A stretch of DNA of 34,417 nucleotides, taken from Gemmatimonadota bacterium. Its GTDB lineage: Bacteria > Latescibacterota > UBA2968 > UBA8231. This document shows positions 1 through 7,847 of the stretch, piece after piece; positions within the stretch are counted from its first letter, which is position 1; each line of letters opens with the position of its first letter. Below the pieces are notes generated by a model that was not told the DNA's origin, did no database searches, and was given only the letters and a program-made list of their open reading frames with translations. The stretch covers positions 1 through 34,417 of the forward strand of contig VXML01000087.1 of the NCBI GenBank assembly GCA_009841115.1. Direction: 5' to 3'. The position numbers and the translations under genes were made by a program.

Positions 1-2
1 CA

Positions 3-860
3 CGCGACGGCGCGGCACCCGATCACTTTGCGGTGATCGACCAAGAACGCGGCGGATTCGTCAGAGCAAATGCCAAGATAGTAGGCGATGAGATCGTAGT
101 TTCAGCGCCGGGTGTTGCAAACCCCGTGGCGGTACGCTTTGCCTGGCACAAGTTGGCCGAACCCAACCTACTCAACGCCGCAGGTCTGCCCGCTGCCCCA
201 TTCCGTGCTGGTGCCGTACCCCAACGCGATCGGCTCGCAATGGAAGTGCCCGAAGCGGCAGACTATCACCTCGTTTACGACCTCGATCTGGCCAACCTCG
301 CCGCGGATATACACTATGACGTCGACAATAGCGCTGCGATTACCGAGCCTTTTGACCGCATCGCCTATTTTGTGGAATTGCAAAACAGCGATGGCGAAAC
401 GCGCTTTCTCTACGTTTCACTGGATGCCTTTACCGATGATCTCAAAATGATCGGCGTGCCGACCTTGGCCTCGGGGGCCCACTTCCACCAACCCGTCTCC
501 CAGATGAACATCTGGTCCAACACGGGCGTACACAACGGCATCGGCCTCGCAGGAGGCCACATCGAATTCTGGCCCAACAACTATATCCCAGCCAACGCCG
601 CGGCCGTGCCCAATGCCTCTCAGCATAGCTACGACTTTGGCGACCAGCCCATAGATCCCGCCGATGGCTATGGCAGTATGCAGATACACAACGCCACTAC
701 ACAACAGACGCTATTTGCCATCAATCACTGGCGGCGGGGTGAACGCGCCGATATCGGCATTGGCAATCGGGCTGGTAAAAATTCCGATTGGACTTTTGCC
801 GGCAATGCACAGAGCTACTCTGCCAAAAGACTGCGAGTACTGGTGAGACTAGATCGGTGA
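3..860 (+). CDS. Sialate O-acetylesterase-like protein, C-terminal part (5' truncated by window)
   Basis: The reading frame is open from base 3, so the true start lies outside the window; a GTG at 33 is only the first in-window candidate. The first ~65 residues match the closing beta-sandwich of the SGNH-type sialate O-acetylesterase (SASA) family: a stretch of the type 'VVSAPGVANPVAVRFAW' followed by 'NLLNAAGLPAAPFR', the usual family ending. The catalytic Ser and His would be upstream and cannot be seen. About 215 more residues follow, rich in Asn, Trp and His, resembling the extra C-terminal domain of some environmental acetylesterases whose role is not known to me. Family members remove O-acetyl groups from sialic acids or plant/algal glycans, often outside the cytoplasm. 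No terminator is obvious after the stop. Confidence 0.75.
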   Translation, partial: RDGAAPDHFAVIDQERGGFVRANAKIVGDEIVVSAPGVANPVAVRFAWHKLAEPNLLNAAGLPAAPFRAGAVPQRDRLAMEVPEAADYHLVYDLDLANLAADIHYDVDNSAAITEPFDRIAYFVELQNSDGETRFLYVSLDAFTDDLKMIGVPTLASGAHFHQPVSQMNIWSNTGVHNGIGLAGGHIEFWPNNYIPANAAAVPNASQHSYDFGDQPIDPADGYGSMQIHNATTQQTLFAINHWRRGERADIGIGNRAGKNSDWTFAGNAQSYSAKRLRVLVRLDR

Positions 861-935
861 GCTGAAGACTTAGCCCCCCGTCGCAGCGGACGCTAATTCT
901 GTCTATTTAGCAATAGAGAGGAGAGATAAAGACCG

Positions 936-961
936 AACATCCCCGGTACGGACCGTCCCTT
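936..961 (+). repeat. 26-bp direct repeat, left copy (upstream of hicB)
   Basis: This segment matches 1795-1820 at 25 of 26 bases (single G/C difference at 945 versus 1804). The right copy is codons 4-12 of the intact methyltransferase-like gene at 1786. The left copy sits in non-coding DNA beyond the 3' end of hicB. The two copies bracket the hicAB module. The surrounding gap 861-1038 shows no other feature. Confidence 0.75.
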
Positions 962-1038
962 TTCCGGCTTGCACCCTACCCCCAACATCAGGCTTACAAG
1001 CCCAATGCCTATCATCCGGCCCATTCCCATCGCGGCTT

Positions 1039-1359
1039 CTATCTAGCCACTGTCAATTGGTCTGCAATCCATTGATTCAGACTCTTGCCTTCTCGCTTCG
1101 CCCGCACGTAAATATCGCGGTGCAACGGCGGCGGCAAACGGAGCATTAGGCGGCCAGAAAAGGGTCTGTCTGGTGCTTCGCCGCGCTCTTGGCAGAAGGC
1201 CAAGTAATCTTCTACCGATTCTCGGAAGGCTCGTTCTAGTTCCTCAACCGTCCGCCCTTGAAACGTGACGACATCGCTGAGATCGAGTACCTCGCCGTGA
1301 AAAATACCTGCCTCGTCGTCGAACTCGACGTGGCCCGTGTAGCCTTTATGATTCAGCAT
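1039..1359 (-). CDS. hicB: HicB-family antitoxin
   Basis: This 106-residue protein has the two-part layout of long HicB antitoxins. An N-terminal partially degraded RNase-H-like fold (roughly residues 1-60, beginning 'MLNHKGYTGHVEFDDEAG' and including 'FHGEVLDLSDVVTFQG') is followed by a C-terminal ribbon-helix-helix segment ('SGRLMLRLPPPLHRDIYVRA', then 'GKSLNQWIADQL'). The family binds and neutralises the HicA RNA-targeting toxin and represses its own operon. The ATG at 1359 is preceded by a GGAGG/AGGAG ribosome site on the minus strand. It overlaps the end of hicA by 14 bases, so translation is probably coupled, toxin gene first as is usual for hicAB. Confidence 0.88.
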   Translation of the reverse strand: MLNHKGYTGHVEFDDEAGIFHGEVLDLSDVVTFQGRTVEELERAFRESVEDYLAFCQERGEAPDRPFSGRLMLRLPPPLHRDIYVRAKREGKSLNQWIADQLTVAR

Positions 1360-1630
1360 GATCTCCTGCCTCCAGCTTTACGCCGACTTGCTCCAAAAAG
1401 CGCCGCATAGACTTCAACGCTCCTTTGCCCATATCTGGCTGCGAATGTGGTCGGTGGAAGACGGCCCGCACCCCTTGGAGGTGTATGCGGATGCGCGATC
1501 CACGTCCTTCCGTTATTTCGGCCCCAAGTGCCCGCAGTAAGTGCTCAACATCCGTCCACTTCACGTTGGCGCGAACAGGTTCTGCAAAGACAGCTTGGAG
1601 CGTTTTGCGGTGCTTGCCGCTGAGGTTCAT
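1346..1630 (-). CDS. hicA: HicA-family toxin (YcfA-like mRNA interferase)
   Basis: I place the start at the ATG whose first base is 1630, giving 94 residues beginning 'MNLSGKHRKTLQAVF', the usual opening of this HicA subgroup. A longer frame begins at 1705 but adds 25 residues with no family character. The double-stranded-RNA-binding-like fold is recognisable: 'WTDVEHLLRALGAEITEGRG', then 'RAVFHRPH' with the expected histidines, then 'KGALKSMRRFLEQVGV'. HicA toxins inhibit translation by cleaving or binding mRNA and are held in check by HicB. No Shine-Dalgarno precedes the ATG; instead an inverted repeat abuts it, consistent with a leaderless or tightly repressed transcript. Confidence 0.88.
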   Translation of the reverse strand: MNLSGKHRKTLQAVFAEPVRANVKWTDVEHLLRALGAEITEGRGSRIRIHLQGVRAVFHRPHSQPDMGKGALKSMRRFLEQVGVKLEAGDHAES

Positions 1631-1664
1631 AGTATCAATGTACGATACTACTCTTAGCAGGCAA
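1630..1664 (-). promoter_or_regulatory. Putative hicAB promoter with overlapping operator
   Basis: Bases 1630-1650 form an inverted repeat with 7-bp arms TAGTATC / GATACTA around a 7-base spacer; its edge touches the hicA start codon. On the minus strand, a TTGCCT (1664-1659), 16 bases, and TACATT (1642-1637) could serve as -35/-10, which would put transcription start at or next to the ATG. HicB autorepression of its operon through a palindrome is known for the family; the assignment here is inferred. Confidence 0.5.
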
Positions 1665-1785
1665 GGCCGCTTGACCGGAATTTGCGTTAAAGCTGAACGC
1701 ATCATAGCCGATTGTTCGGGCTTGTGAATGCTAGCACAACTACCTATTTTCTATTGCTTTAACAACGCTTCCCATTCCAACGGAC

Positions 1786-2820
1786 ATGCCAATGAACATC
1801 CCCGCTACGGACCGTCCCTTCTTCGTCATCGGCGAAAACATCCACACCACCCGCGTCGTCTTGCGCAAGGGCAAGCTCATCGGTCCAGACCCCCAAGGCG
1901 TCGAATCAGTGCGCTTCCGCGACGCCGACAACAAGCGCCGCTTCCTCCAGATTCCCGAAGCAGTCAAAACAACCCAAGACTACGAGGAAGGCCGCGTCAA
2001 ACACCTCAAGATCGCCGTGCAACAAGCCATGCTCGGCAACGCGGACGGGCTCGACTACCTTCGCCGCCAAGTGCAGCGCCAAGAAGCGGCCGGCACCGAT
2101 TTCCTCGACCTCAATGTCGATGAGATCTCGATCAAGCCCATAGATCAACAAGAGGCCATGCGCTGGCTAGTACAGGCAGTATCGGCCATGTCGCAGACGC
2201 CCTTGGCCATCGACTCCTCCCAGCTAGACACCCTCGCCGTCGGCCTCGAAGCCGGTGCCGACCACCCCCAGCGCCTACTGCTCAACTCCGCGTCTTTAGA
2301 GCGGCCCGAAGCCCTAGAGCTAGCCAAACGGTACAACGCCCAAGTCATCATCACTGCGGCTGGCGAGTCCGGTATGCCGCAAAGCGCGCAAGAGCGGATC
2401 GATCACGCCCGGCAAATGGTAGATAAGGCCCTCGCCTTGGGGCTGCCGCTGGCCGACTTGTACATCGACCCCCTGATCTTCCCCATCTCGGTTGATGCGC
2501 AATTCGGCCACCACGCTTTTGACGCCATCCGCCAACTGCGCGACGAGTTAGGGTCCGATGTCCACATCACCGGGGGCTTCTCCAATGTCTCCTTCGGCCT
2601 GCCCTGCCGCCACTTGATCAACGATGTCTTCCTGCTACTGGCCGTCGAAGCTGGTGCCGACAGCGCGATCATGGACCCAACGACCACCTCCCTAGCCGAC
2701 CTCTTTGCCACCGACCGCCAAACCCGTCCCTACCAGCTAGCCGAGGATATGCTGCTGGGCCGAGACGAGTACTGTGCCGCCTTCCTCCGCGCCTATCGCA
2801 AAGGCGAGTTGGCCGCCTAG
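1786..2820 (+). CDS. Pterin-binding methyltransferase module (MetH / AcsE-like, dihydropteroate-synthase fold)
   Basis: This 344-residue protein is a TIM-barrel pterin-binding domain of the kind that hands a methyl group between methyltetrahydrofolate and a corrinoid. Diagnostic pieces are 'FFVIGENIHTT' near the N-terminus, 'GTDFLDLNVDEI', 'PLAIDSS' and especially 'GGFSNVSFGLP', a hallmark of methyltetrahydrofolate:corrinoid methyltransferases and of the pterin domain of MetH. No B12-binding or homocysteine domain is attached. A homocysteine-binding module is encoded two genes downstream (3853), so the pair may do the work of a split MetH or of a methyl-compound catabolic system with a corrinoid protein encoded elsewhere. 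Start codons at 1786 and 1792 are both possible; neither has a strong ribosome site. Confidence 0.85.
   Translation: MPMNIPATDRPFFVIGENIHTTRVVLRKGKLIGPDPQGVESVRFRDADNKRRFLQIPEAVKTTQDYEEGRVKHLKIAVQQAMLGNADGLDYLRRQVQRQEAAGTDFLDLNVDEISIKPIDQQEAMRWLVQAVSAMSQTPLAIDSSQLDTLAVGLEAGADHPQRLLLNSASLERPEALELAKRYNAQVIITAAGESGMPQSAQERIDHARQMVDKALALGLPLADLYIDPLIFPISVDAQFGHHAFDAIRQLRDELGSDVHITGGFSNVSFGLPCRHLINDVFLLLAVEAGADSAIMDPTTTSLADLFATDRQTRPYQLAEDMLLGRDEYCAAFLRAYRKGELAA
1795..1820 (+). repeat. 26-bp direct repeat, right copy (inside codons 4-12 of the methyltransferase-like gene)
   Basis: Partner of 936-961 with one mismatch. It lies within the first codons of the intact gene at 1786, so the left copy looks like a duplicated gene tip left on the far side of hicAB. 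Confidence 0.75.
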
Positions 2821-2920
2821 CGCGTTGGTCATTATTGGCCCTATCCCATAGATTAAAACTGAACTTAGAACCGTTTTTTGCCGTCGCACCTATAGATCGC
2901 AAACGGAAAGGAGGATCAAT

Positions 2921-3838
2921 ATGCGGAACGACAAAATCTATATCTTTGCTGTTCTGCTGTCGTTGATCCTCACCGCCTGCAGCAAAGAAATATCCCATAC
3001 CGAATTGGTCGCCAATTTGAGCAAGGATCACATCGTCCACACGTTGGGGGGCCAACGCCCGGCCCTCTTGGTCCTCCCAGCCGGTCACGACCCCGAGACG
3101 CCTATCCCGCTCGTGCTCAGCCTACACGGCTTCACCAGCCATTCGGCTCAGCACGACCGCTATTTCGGCCTCTCAAAGCGAGTGAACGACGATCGCTTCG
3201 CCCTCATTATGGCTAACGGCACGCGCGACCCCGATGGCAAGCGCTTCTGGAACGCCACAGACTTCTGCTGCGACCTCCACAACACCCAAGTCGATGACGT
3301 GAAATACCTTTCCGGACTACTTGAAGAGGCCACTACGCATATCGCCGTAGAGCGGATCTTCGCCCTCGGGCACTCCAACGGCGGCTTTATGTCCTACCGA
3401 CTAGCCTGCGAAGGCATCCCAGGACTAGCCGCCATTGCCAGCCTCGCCGGCACTTCTTTCAGCGACCCCTCCCGTTGCGCCTTCGCATCCTCGGTATCAG
3501 TGCTACAAATCCACGGCACAAACGACAAGACCGTAGCCTACGACGGCAGCACAGGCGAACATGAGTACGCCGGCGCAGAAGAAGTCGCGCTGCGCTGGGC
3601 AGCACTCGCCCGCTGCGACCTCACCGATCCAGAAACCCTCCCTCCGCTCGACCTCGACCAAGGCATTGATGGCCCCGAGACGGTCCGCACCCGCTACCGC
3701 ACGGGCTGCCGCCACGACGTTACCATCGAGCTGTGGACCATAGAGCAAGGCTCGCACGTACCGCGCTTTGCGCCGGACTTTGGCCAGCGATTGCTCAAGT
3801 GGCTATTCAACGACTCCCGCGCCGACACCCTATCTTAG
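2921..3838 (+). CDS. Lipoprotein esterase of the LpqC / PHB-depolymerase-like alpha/beta hydrolase family
   Basis: 305 residues. The N-terminus is a lipoprotein signal peptide: Arg/Lys near the start, a hydrophobic stretch, then lipobox LTAC with Cys20 as the lipidated residue. The mature part is an alpha/beta hydrolase with nucleophile Ser152 in 'GHSNGG', probable acid Asp202 in 'HGTNDKTV' and probable His279 in 'QGSHVPRF'. The 'FWNATDFCCD' stretch is typical of LpqC-like esterases and feruloyl-esterase relatives. It is therefore probably a membrane-anchored esterase acting on polymer esters or acylated glycans; the exact substrate cannot be read. A perfect AAAGGAGG ribosome site (2907-2914) fixes the start. 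It ends 14 bases before the homocysteine-methyltransferase gene, so the two are probably co-transcribed, although their functions do not obviously match. Confidence 0.82.
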   Translation: MRNDKIYIFAVLLSLILTACSKEISHTELVANLSKDHIVHTLGGQRPALLVLPAGHDPETPIPLVLSLHGFTSHSAQHDRYFGLSKRVNDDRFALIMANGTRDPDGKRFWNATDFCCDLHNTQVDDVKYLSGLLEEATTHIAVERIFALGHSNGGFMSYRLACEGIPGLAAIASLAGTSFSDPSRCAFASSVSVLQIHGTNDKTVAYDGSTGEHEYAGAEEVALRWAALARCDLTDPETLPPLDLDQGIDGPETVRTRYRTGCRHDVTIELWTIEQGSHVPRFAPDFGQRLLKWLFNDSRADTLS

Positions 3839-3852
3839 ACGGAGACAACCCT

Positions 3853-4842
3853 GTGTCCCATTTCCTTCAGCGCCTCGACGACCCGCGCCCTCTCTTGTAC
3901 GACGGCGGTTTTGGCTCCGAGCTTTTCGCTCGCCAAATCGAACTGACCAACTCCACCCTCGCCAACGAAAGCCACCCAGAAGCGGTAGTCGATATCCACG
4001 CCGAATACATCGCCGCAGGTGCCGATTGCATTGGCATCAACACCTTTGTCGCCTCTGAACTGCACCTCGCTATGGCCGATAAGGACCCGACTCAAGCCGG
4101 GGCACTAGCCCGGCGCGGGGCCGAGTTGGCACAGCGCGCCCGGGAACTCGGTGAGCGGGATGTCTTCATCGCCGGCTCCATCGGCCCCTCCCCGGGGGCC
4201 ATCGAGGCTGACGCCGGCAGCACGGATTTCGGCATTGCCAACGACAAGGTGCGCGCCGCGCATCAGCGCATCATCGACGCGCTGTATGAAGGCGGAGTCG
4301 ATTTTTTCTCCATTGAGACCCAGTTCTCAGCCGTCGAAGCAACCATGGTCTGCGACATCGCCCGCCAGACTGGCCTGCCCATTGCCGTCAACCTCGCGCT
4401 CAAGTACACGCAGGATCGCAAAAGCAAGCAGGTCGTCTATCGCACCGATTGGGGGCACTCGATCGCCGACCTCTTGGACATACTCGCCTCGGGCCAATAC
4501 TCCGGCGGCGACAACCTCCTCGACCACGTCCACCTCGTCGGAATCAACTGCGGCGCTGAAACCCGGCGCAGCGAACACACCGGCATGCCGTACGCCCTCC
4601 ACGGCGTTGAGCAGTTTAAGGCTGCCATGCAGGAGCGCGGCCTCGACAAGAAGCTGATGACCTATCCCAACGCCGGTATGCCCCAGCTCAATAGCGCCCT
4701 CCGCACTATCTACTCGCAAAGCCCCGAGGAAATGGCCGCGTACATCCCAGGCTTAGCGGCGTCCGGCGTCCAAATCATCGGCGGCTGCTGCGGCACCACG
4801 CCGAACCACATCCGCGCCTTTCGCCGAGCACTCGACCCATGA
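3853..4842 (+). CDS. Homocysteine S-methyltransferase-like protein (stand-alone MetH/BHMT module)
   Basis: I start at GTG 3853 because a GGAG site lies 8 bases upstream (3841-3844); the same frame is open back to 3733 but that part overlaps the esterase gene. The 329-residue protein is a homocysteine-binding TIM barrel: 'LLYDGGFGSELF' at the start, 'GADCIGINTF', and the zinc ligands Cys233 ('GINC') and Cys312/Cys313 ('GGCCGTTPNHI') all present. Known members move a methyl group to homocysteine or a related thiol from betaine, methylmethionine or methylcobalamin. The nearby pterin module (1786) suggests folate/corrinoid-linked methyl transfer rather than a lone betaine enzyme. It overlaps the next gene by ATGA. 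Confidence 0.87.
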   Translation: MSHFLQRLDDPRPLLYDGGFGSELFARQIELTNSTLANESHPEAVVDIHAEYIAAGADCIGINTFVASELHLAMADKDPTQAGALARRGAELAQRARELGERDVFIAGSIGPSPGAIEADAGSTDFGIANDKVRAAHQRIIDALYEGGVDFFSIETQFSAVEATMVCDIARQTGLPIAVNLALKYTQDRKSKQVVYRTDWGHSIADLLDILASGQYSGGDNLLDHVHLVGINCGAETRRSEHTGMPYALHGVEQFKAAMQERGLDKKLMTYPNAGMPQLNSALRTIYSQSPEEMAAYIPGLAASGVQIIGGCCGTTPNHIRAFRRALDP

Positions 4843-5120
4843 TTCAATACCAAGTCCTGTACTGGCGCGACATCCCCGTGCAAATCAAACTCTTTGCCGG
4901 CCGCCGACCGAGCTCGCACACCCTACCCGGCCGCTTCCAGCTTGCGATCGACCGCATCGCCATGCAGGAGGGACTGGTGGGCACTGATGCCTATCTAGAC
5001 CAGTGGCACTGGTCCGCAAAACAAGAGCGCGCCGGCACCCCCGAAGACGTGCTGCAAGCGCTCTTGCGCGAAACCGAAGAGGAAGGCGACCGCATCCTCG
5101 CCGCGTATAAACGAGCGTGA
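4839..5120 (+). CDS. Small 'virulence factor' family protein (PF13769-like), one-carbon cluster member
   Basis: 93 residues, beginning '[18 protein letters not shown]', then '[12 protein letters not shown]', '[14 protein letters not shown]' and a charged C-terminal helix. This matches the small conserved family labelled 'virulence factor' in Pfam, a historical name with no established biochemical role. From memory, homologues in alphaproteobacteria lie next to methyltetrahydrofolate/corrinoid methyltransferase genes, which fits the position here directly after the homocysteine methyltransferase (4-base ATGA overlap) and suggests a role in that methyl-transfer system. It is also coupled to mnmG by a 4-base GTGA overlap. 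Confidence 0.7.
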   Translation: MIQYQVLYWRDIPVQIKLFAGRRPSSHTLPGRFQLAIDRIAMQEGLVGTDAYLDQWHWSAKQERAGTPEDVLQALLRETEEEGDRILAAYKRA

Positions 5121-7000
5121 TTTTCTACGACAAAGCATACCAAGTCATCGTCGTCGGCGGCGGCCACGCCGGCACCGAGGCCGCGCTCGCTGCGGCGCGC
5201 ATGGGAGCCGAGACCCTGCTCCTGACCATGAACTTGGATACCATTGGTCAGCTATCCTGCAACCCGGCTATCGGCGGGATCGGCAAGGGGCACATCGTCA
5301 AGGAAATCGACGCACTCGGCGGCCAGATGGCCGTCAACATCGACCGCAGCGGCATCCAATTCCGCCGCCTCAACACCTCGCGCGGCCCAGCCGTGCGCGC
5401 CTCGCGAGCCCAAGCCGACAAAAAAGACTACCAATTCGAGCTGAAGTACACCTGCGAACAGCAAGAGCATCTCGACATCCGCCAAGGTCTGATGGAGAGT
5501 TTGCTAATCGAGGACGGGGCCGTCCAAGGCGTCGGCGTCAAGGGCGGCATCGCCTACCGCGGTCGCACCGTCATCCTCACGACCGGCACCTTCCTGCGCG
5601 GCAAGATCCACGTCGGCGATTTCTCCTATAGCGCAGGCCGCGCTGGCGAGACTGCCGCTGAAAAGGCCGCCGAGGGCTTGGTCGCGCTCGGCTTTGAAAC
5701 CGGCCGCCTCAAGACCGGAACCCCACCGCGCGTCAATGGCCGCACCCTCGACTTTGCTGCGTTTGAAGAACAGCCCGGCGACGACCCGCCGCGCCCCTTT
5801 TCCTATGCGGTGCGAAAGATCACCCAGCCGCAAATGCCCTGCTGGATCACCTACACCAACGCCCACACCCACGAGCTCGTCCAAGATAACCTAGCGCGCT
5901 CGGCCATGTACAGCGGGCGCATCGAGGGCATCGGCCCGCGCTACTGCCCCTCCATAGAGGACAAAATCGCGCGCTTTGCCGACAAGGAACGGCACCAAGT
6001 TTTCGTCGAGCCAGAGGGGCGGCGCACCCTCGAGTTCTATCTCAACGGCCTGTCGATGAGCCTGCCGGAGATCCTGCAACCCCAGATCGTGCGCTCCCTG
6101 CCCGGCCTTGAACGGGCCGAGATCCTGCGCCCGGCGTACGCCGTCGAATACGATTACGCTCCACCGACCCAGCTCTATCCGCACCTAGAGACCAAACGCG
6201 TGGCCAATCTCTTCTTCGCCGGCCAGATCAACGGCACCACTGGCTACGAAGAAGCCGCGGCCCAAGGGATTATGGCGGGCATCAACGCCGTACTCAAAGC
6301 TCGCGGCGACGATCCGATGGTGCTAACGCGCGCCGATGCGTACATCGGCGTCCTCATCGACGACCTCGTGACCAAAGGCACGCTCGAACCGTACCGCATC
6401 TTCACCTCGCGCGCCGAGCACCGCCTACTCTTGCGCGAGGACAACGCCGACGACCGCCTGATGGCCAAGGGCCGAGCGCTAGGGCTGATCGGCGACGACC
6501 TGTGGCGTCAGTTTCAAACCAAGCAGCAACAAGTCGCCGCCGAGCGCGAACGCCTACAGCACGAGCGCGTCAAACCGACCGAAAAGGTGCGGGAAGTCTT
6601 GGCGCGGCAGGGCACCACACCCATCACCGAATCGACCTCGCTCGCCGAGTTGCTGCGCCGTCCCCAACTCAATTACGACCACCTCTGCGAATTCGCCCCG
6701 CCGCCACAGCCCCTGTCCCCAGACGCGGCCGAACACGTCGAGGCCGAGATCAAATACGCGGGGTACATCAAACGCCAAGAGACCCAAGCGCAAAAGCTCA
6801 AGCGCCTCGAATCCCTGCGCCTGCCAACCGACTTTGACTTCGCCGCTCCCGGCCTGAACATTTCAACCGAGGCGCGCCAAAAGCTCGCGGCGATCCGCCC
6901 CCAGACCTTAGGACAGGCTTCGCGCATCTCTGGGGTTTCGCCCGCAGACCTCGCTTCGCTCATGGTCTTCCTGCACGCCCGCACTCAAGCCGCCAGCTAG
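5117..7000 (+). CDS. mnmG: tRNA uridine-5-carboxymethylaminomethyl modification enzyme MnmG (GidA)
   Basis: The full-length 627-residue protein is canonical in size. With MnmE it installs the carboxymethylaminomethyl group on U34 of certain tRNAs, using FAD and methylene-tetrahydrofolate. Visible motifs: the FAD dinucleotide fold '[12 protein letters not shown]' at residues 13-23, '[23 protein letters not shown]' region at 47-69, Cys277 in 'RYCPSIEDK' (the catalytic cysteine position), '[10 protein letters not shown]' and the C-terminal helical domain for MnmE/tRNA binding. The GTG start overlaps the preceding stop (GTGA). The folate link to the upstream methyltransferases may be only coincidental. 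It converges with the bifunctional nuclease gene. Confidence 0.97.
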   Translation: MIFYDKAYQVIVVGGGHAGTEAALAAARMGAETLLLTMNLDTIGQLSCNPAIGGIGKGHIVKEIDALGGQMAVNIDRSGIQFRRLNTSRGPAVRASRAQADKKDYQFELKYTCEQQEHLDIRQGLMESLLIEDGAVQGVGVKGGIAYRGRTVILTTGTFLRGKIHVGDFSYSAGRAGETAAEKAAEGLVALGFETGRLKTGTPPRVNGRTLDFAAFEEQPGDDPPRPFSYAVRKITQPQMPCWITYTNAHTHELVQDNLARSAMYSGRIEGIGPRYCPSIEDKIARFADKERHQVFVEPEGRRTLEFYLNGLSMSLPEILQPQIVRSLPGLERAEILRPAYAVEYDYAPPTQLYPHLETKRVANLFFAGQINGTTGYEEAAAQGIMAGINAVLKARGDDPMVLTRADAYIGVLIDDLVTKGTLEPYRIFTSRAEHRLLLREDNADDRLMAKGRALGLIGDDLWRQFQTKQQQVAAERERLQHERVKPTEKVREVLARQGTTPITESTSLAELLRRPQLNYDHLCEFAPPPQPLSPDAAEHVEAEIKYAGYIKRQETQAQKLKRLESLRLPTDFDFAAPGLNISTEARQKLAAIRPQTLGQASRISGVSPADLASLMVFLHARTQAAS

Positions 7001-7005
7001 CGCAT

Positions 7006-7045
7006 AAAAAAACGCCCCTGCACGACAACAGCCGTACAAGAGCGT
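7006..7045 (-). terminator. Rho-independent terminator for the radC-nuclease operon
   Basis: On the minus strand a 13-pair stem (7045-7033 with 7024-7012, including three G-U pairs) closes an 8-base loop and runs directly into seven T residues (complement of A7006-A7012). On the plus strand those wobble pairs become mismatches and there is no trailing T-run, so it acts mainly for the minus-strand genes that end at 7068. Confidence 0.85.
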
Positions 7046-7067
7046 CCAAACGCGGCGAGAGCAATAT

Positions 7068-7847
7068 TCAGCCTTCGGACTCTAGCTCGCTGATGCGGTC
7101 GCGGACCTTGGCTGCCTGCTCGTAGGCCTCTTGGGCGATGAGCCAATCCAAGTGCGCCTTGAGTTGTTCCAACTTACTTATCGGCTCACCCGTCTCCGGA
7201 TCCACGAACGCCTCCGACTTATGCGCGGCTTCTGCGCGCTCAGCCGCTTCGTCCTCTGTGAGCGCATCCGAGGCCACCTCGGGCGCAGCAACTTGTTCGC
7301 CTTCGGCCGCTTCGCGCTCGTCGGAGTGCTCCAGCGGCTGGCCGGCCGCTTCCATAACCTCTGGGGTCAGGAAAAGCGGCACGCCCAAGAGCGTAGCCAC
7401 AATCATGCCGTCGCTCGGACGGCAGTCGAGATAAAAGGACTGGTCCTGAGCTTGAACCAGCAGATACGCGTGGAAAACATCCTCTTTGAGCGTGTGGACC
7501 ACCAGCTTGTGGACCACGGCGTCGATTCGCTTGAGCAGGTTGCACAACAGGTCGTGCGGCAGGGGCCGCGGCAAGGCGATTTTGCGGAGGGCCATGACGA
7601 GGGCTTGGCCCTCGAAGTGGCCGATTGTGATGGGCACCACGCTGTTTTCCGTACCCTTGAGCAAAACCAAATACTTCTGCGGCATGCCCAAACCCTGTTC
7701 CGCGTCTGGATAGGGATACATGTCGAAAATATACACTGAAATTAGATGGTTCTCTTCGTCTTTCATCGCTCGCGTACCCTTGTATAGATTGCTGTTCTCG
7801 TCAGTAATATAGGCTTTTGCCGGGCAAATACAATTTTCTTTCTTCAT
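7068..7847 (-). CDS. Bifunctional nuclease (BFN/DUF151) domain protein with C-terminal UVR motif
   Basis: 259 residues. The DUF151 nuclease domain spans roughly residues 35-170: 'KYLVLLKGTENSVVPITIGHFEGQAL', 'RPLPHDLLCNLL', 'FHAYLLVQAQDQSFYLDCRPSDGMIVA'. An acidic, Ala/Glu-rich linker follows, then a UvrB/UvrC-type coiled helix ('KLEQLKAHLDWLIAQEAYEQ' and 'AAKVRDRISELE'). Such BFN-UVR fusions are widespread in bacteria and are thought to act on nucleic acids or bind partners in stress responses; a definite substrate is not established. The ATG at 7847 overlaps the radC stop (ATGA), which supports this start; a second in-frame ATG at 7766 would remove 27 poorly conserved residues. A terminator follows. 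Confidence 0.85.
   Translation of the reverse strand: MKKENCICPAKAYITDENSNLYKGTRAMKDEENHLISVYIFDMYPYPDAEQGLGMPQKYLVLLKGTENSVVPITIGHFEGQALVMALRKIALPRPLPHDLLCNLLKRIDAVVHKLVVHTLKEDVFHAYLLVQAQDQSFYLDCRPSDGMIVATLLGVPLFLTPEVMEAAGQPLEHSDEREAAEGEQVAAPEVASDALTEDEAAERAEAAHKSEAFVDPETGEPISKLEQLKAHLDWLIAQEAYEQAAKVRDRISELESEG

Noticed and set aside
3733..3852. Upstream extension of the homocysteine methyltransferase
   Set aside because: It overlaps the esterase gene in another frame, whereas GTG 3853 has a GGAG ribosome site at proper spacing and starts the conserved domain.
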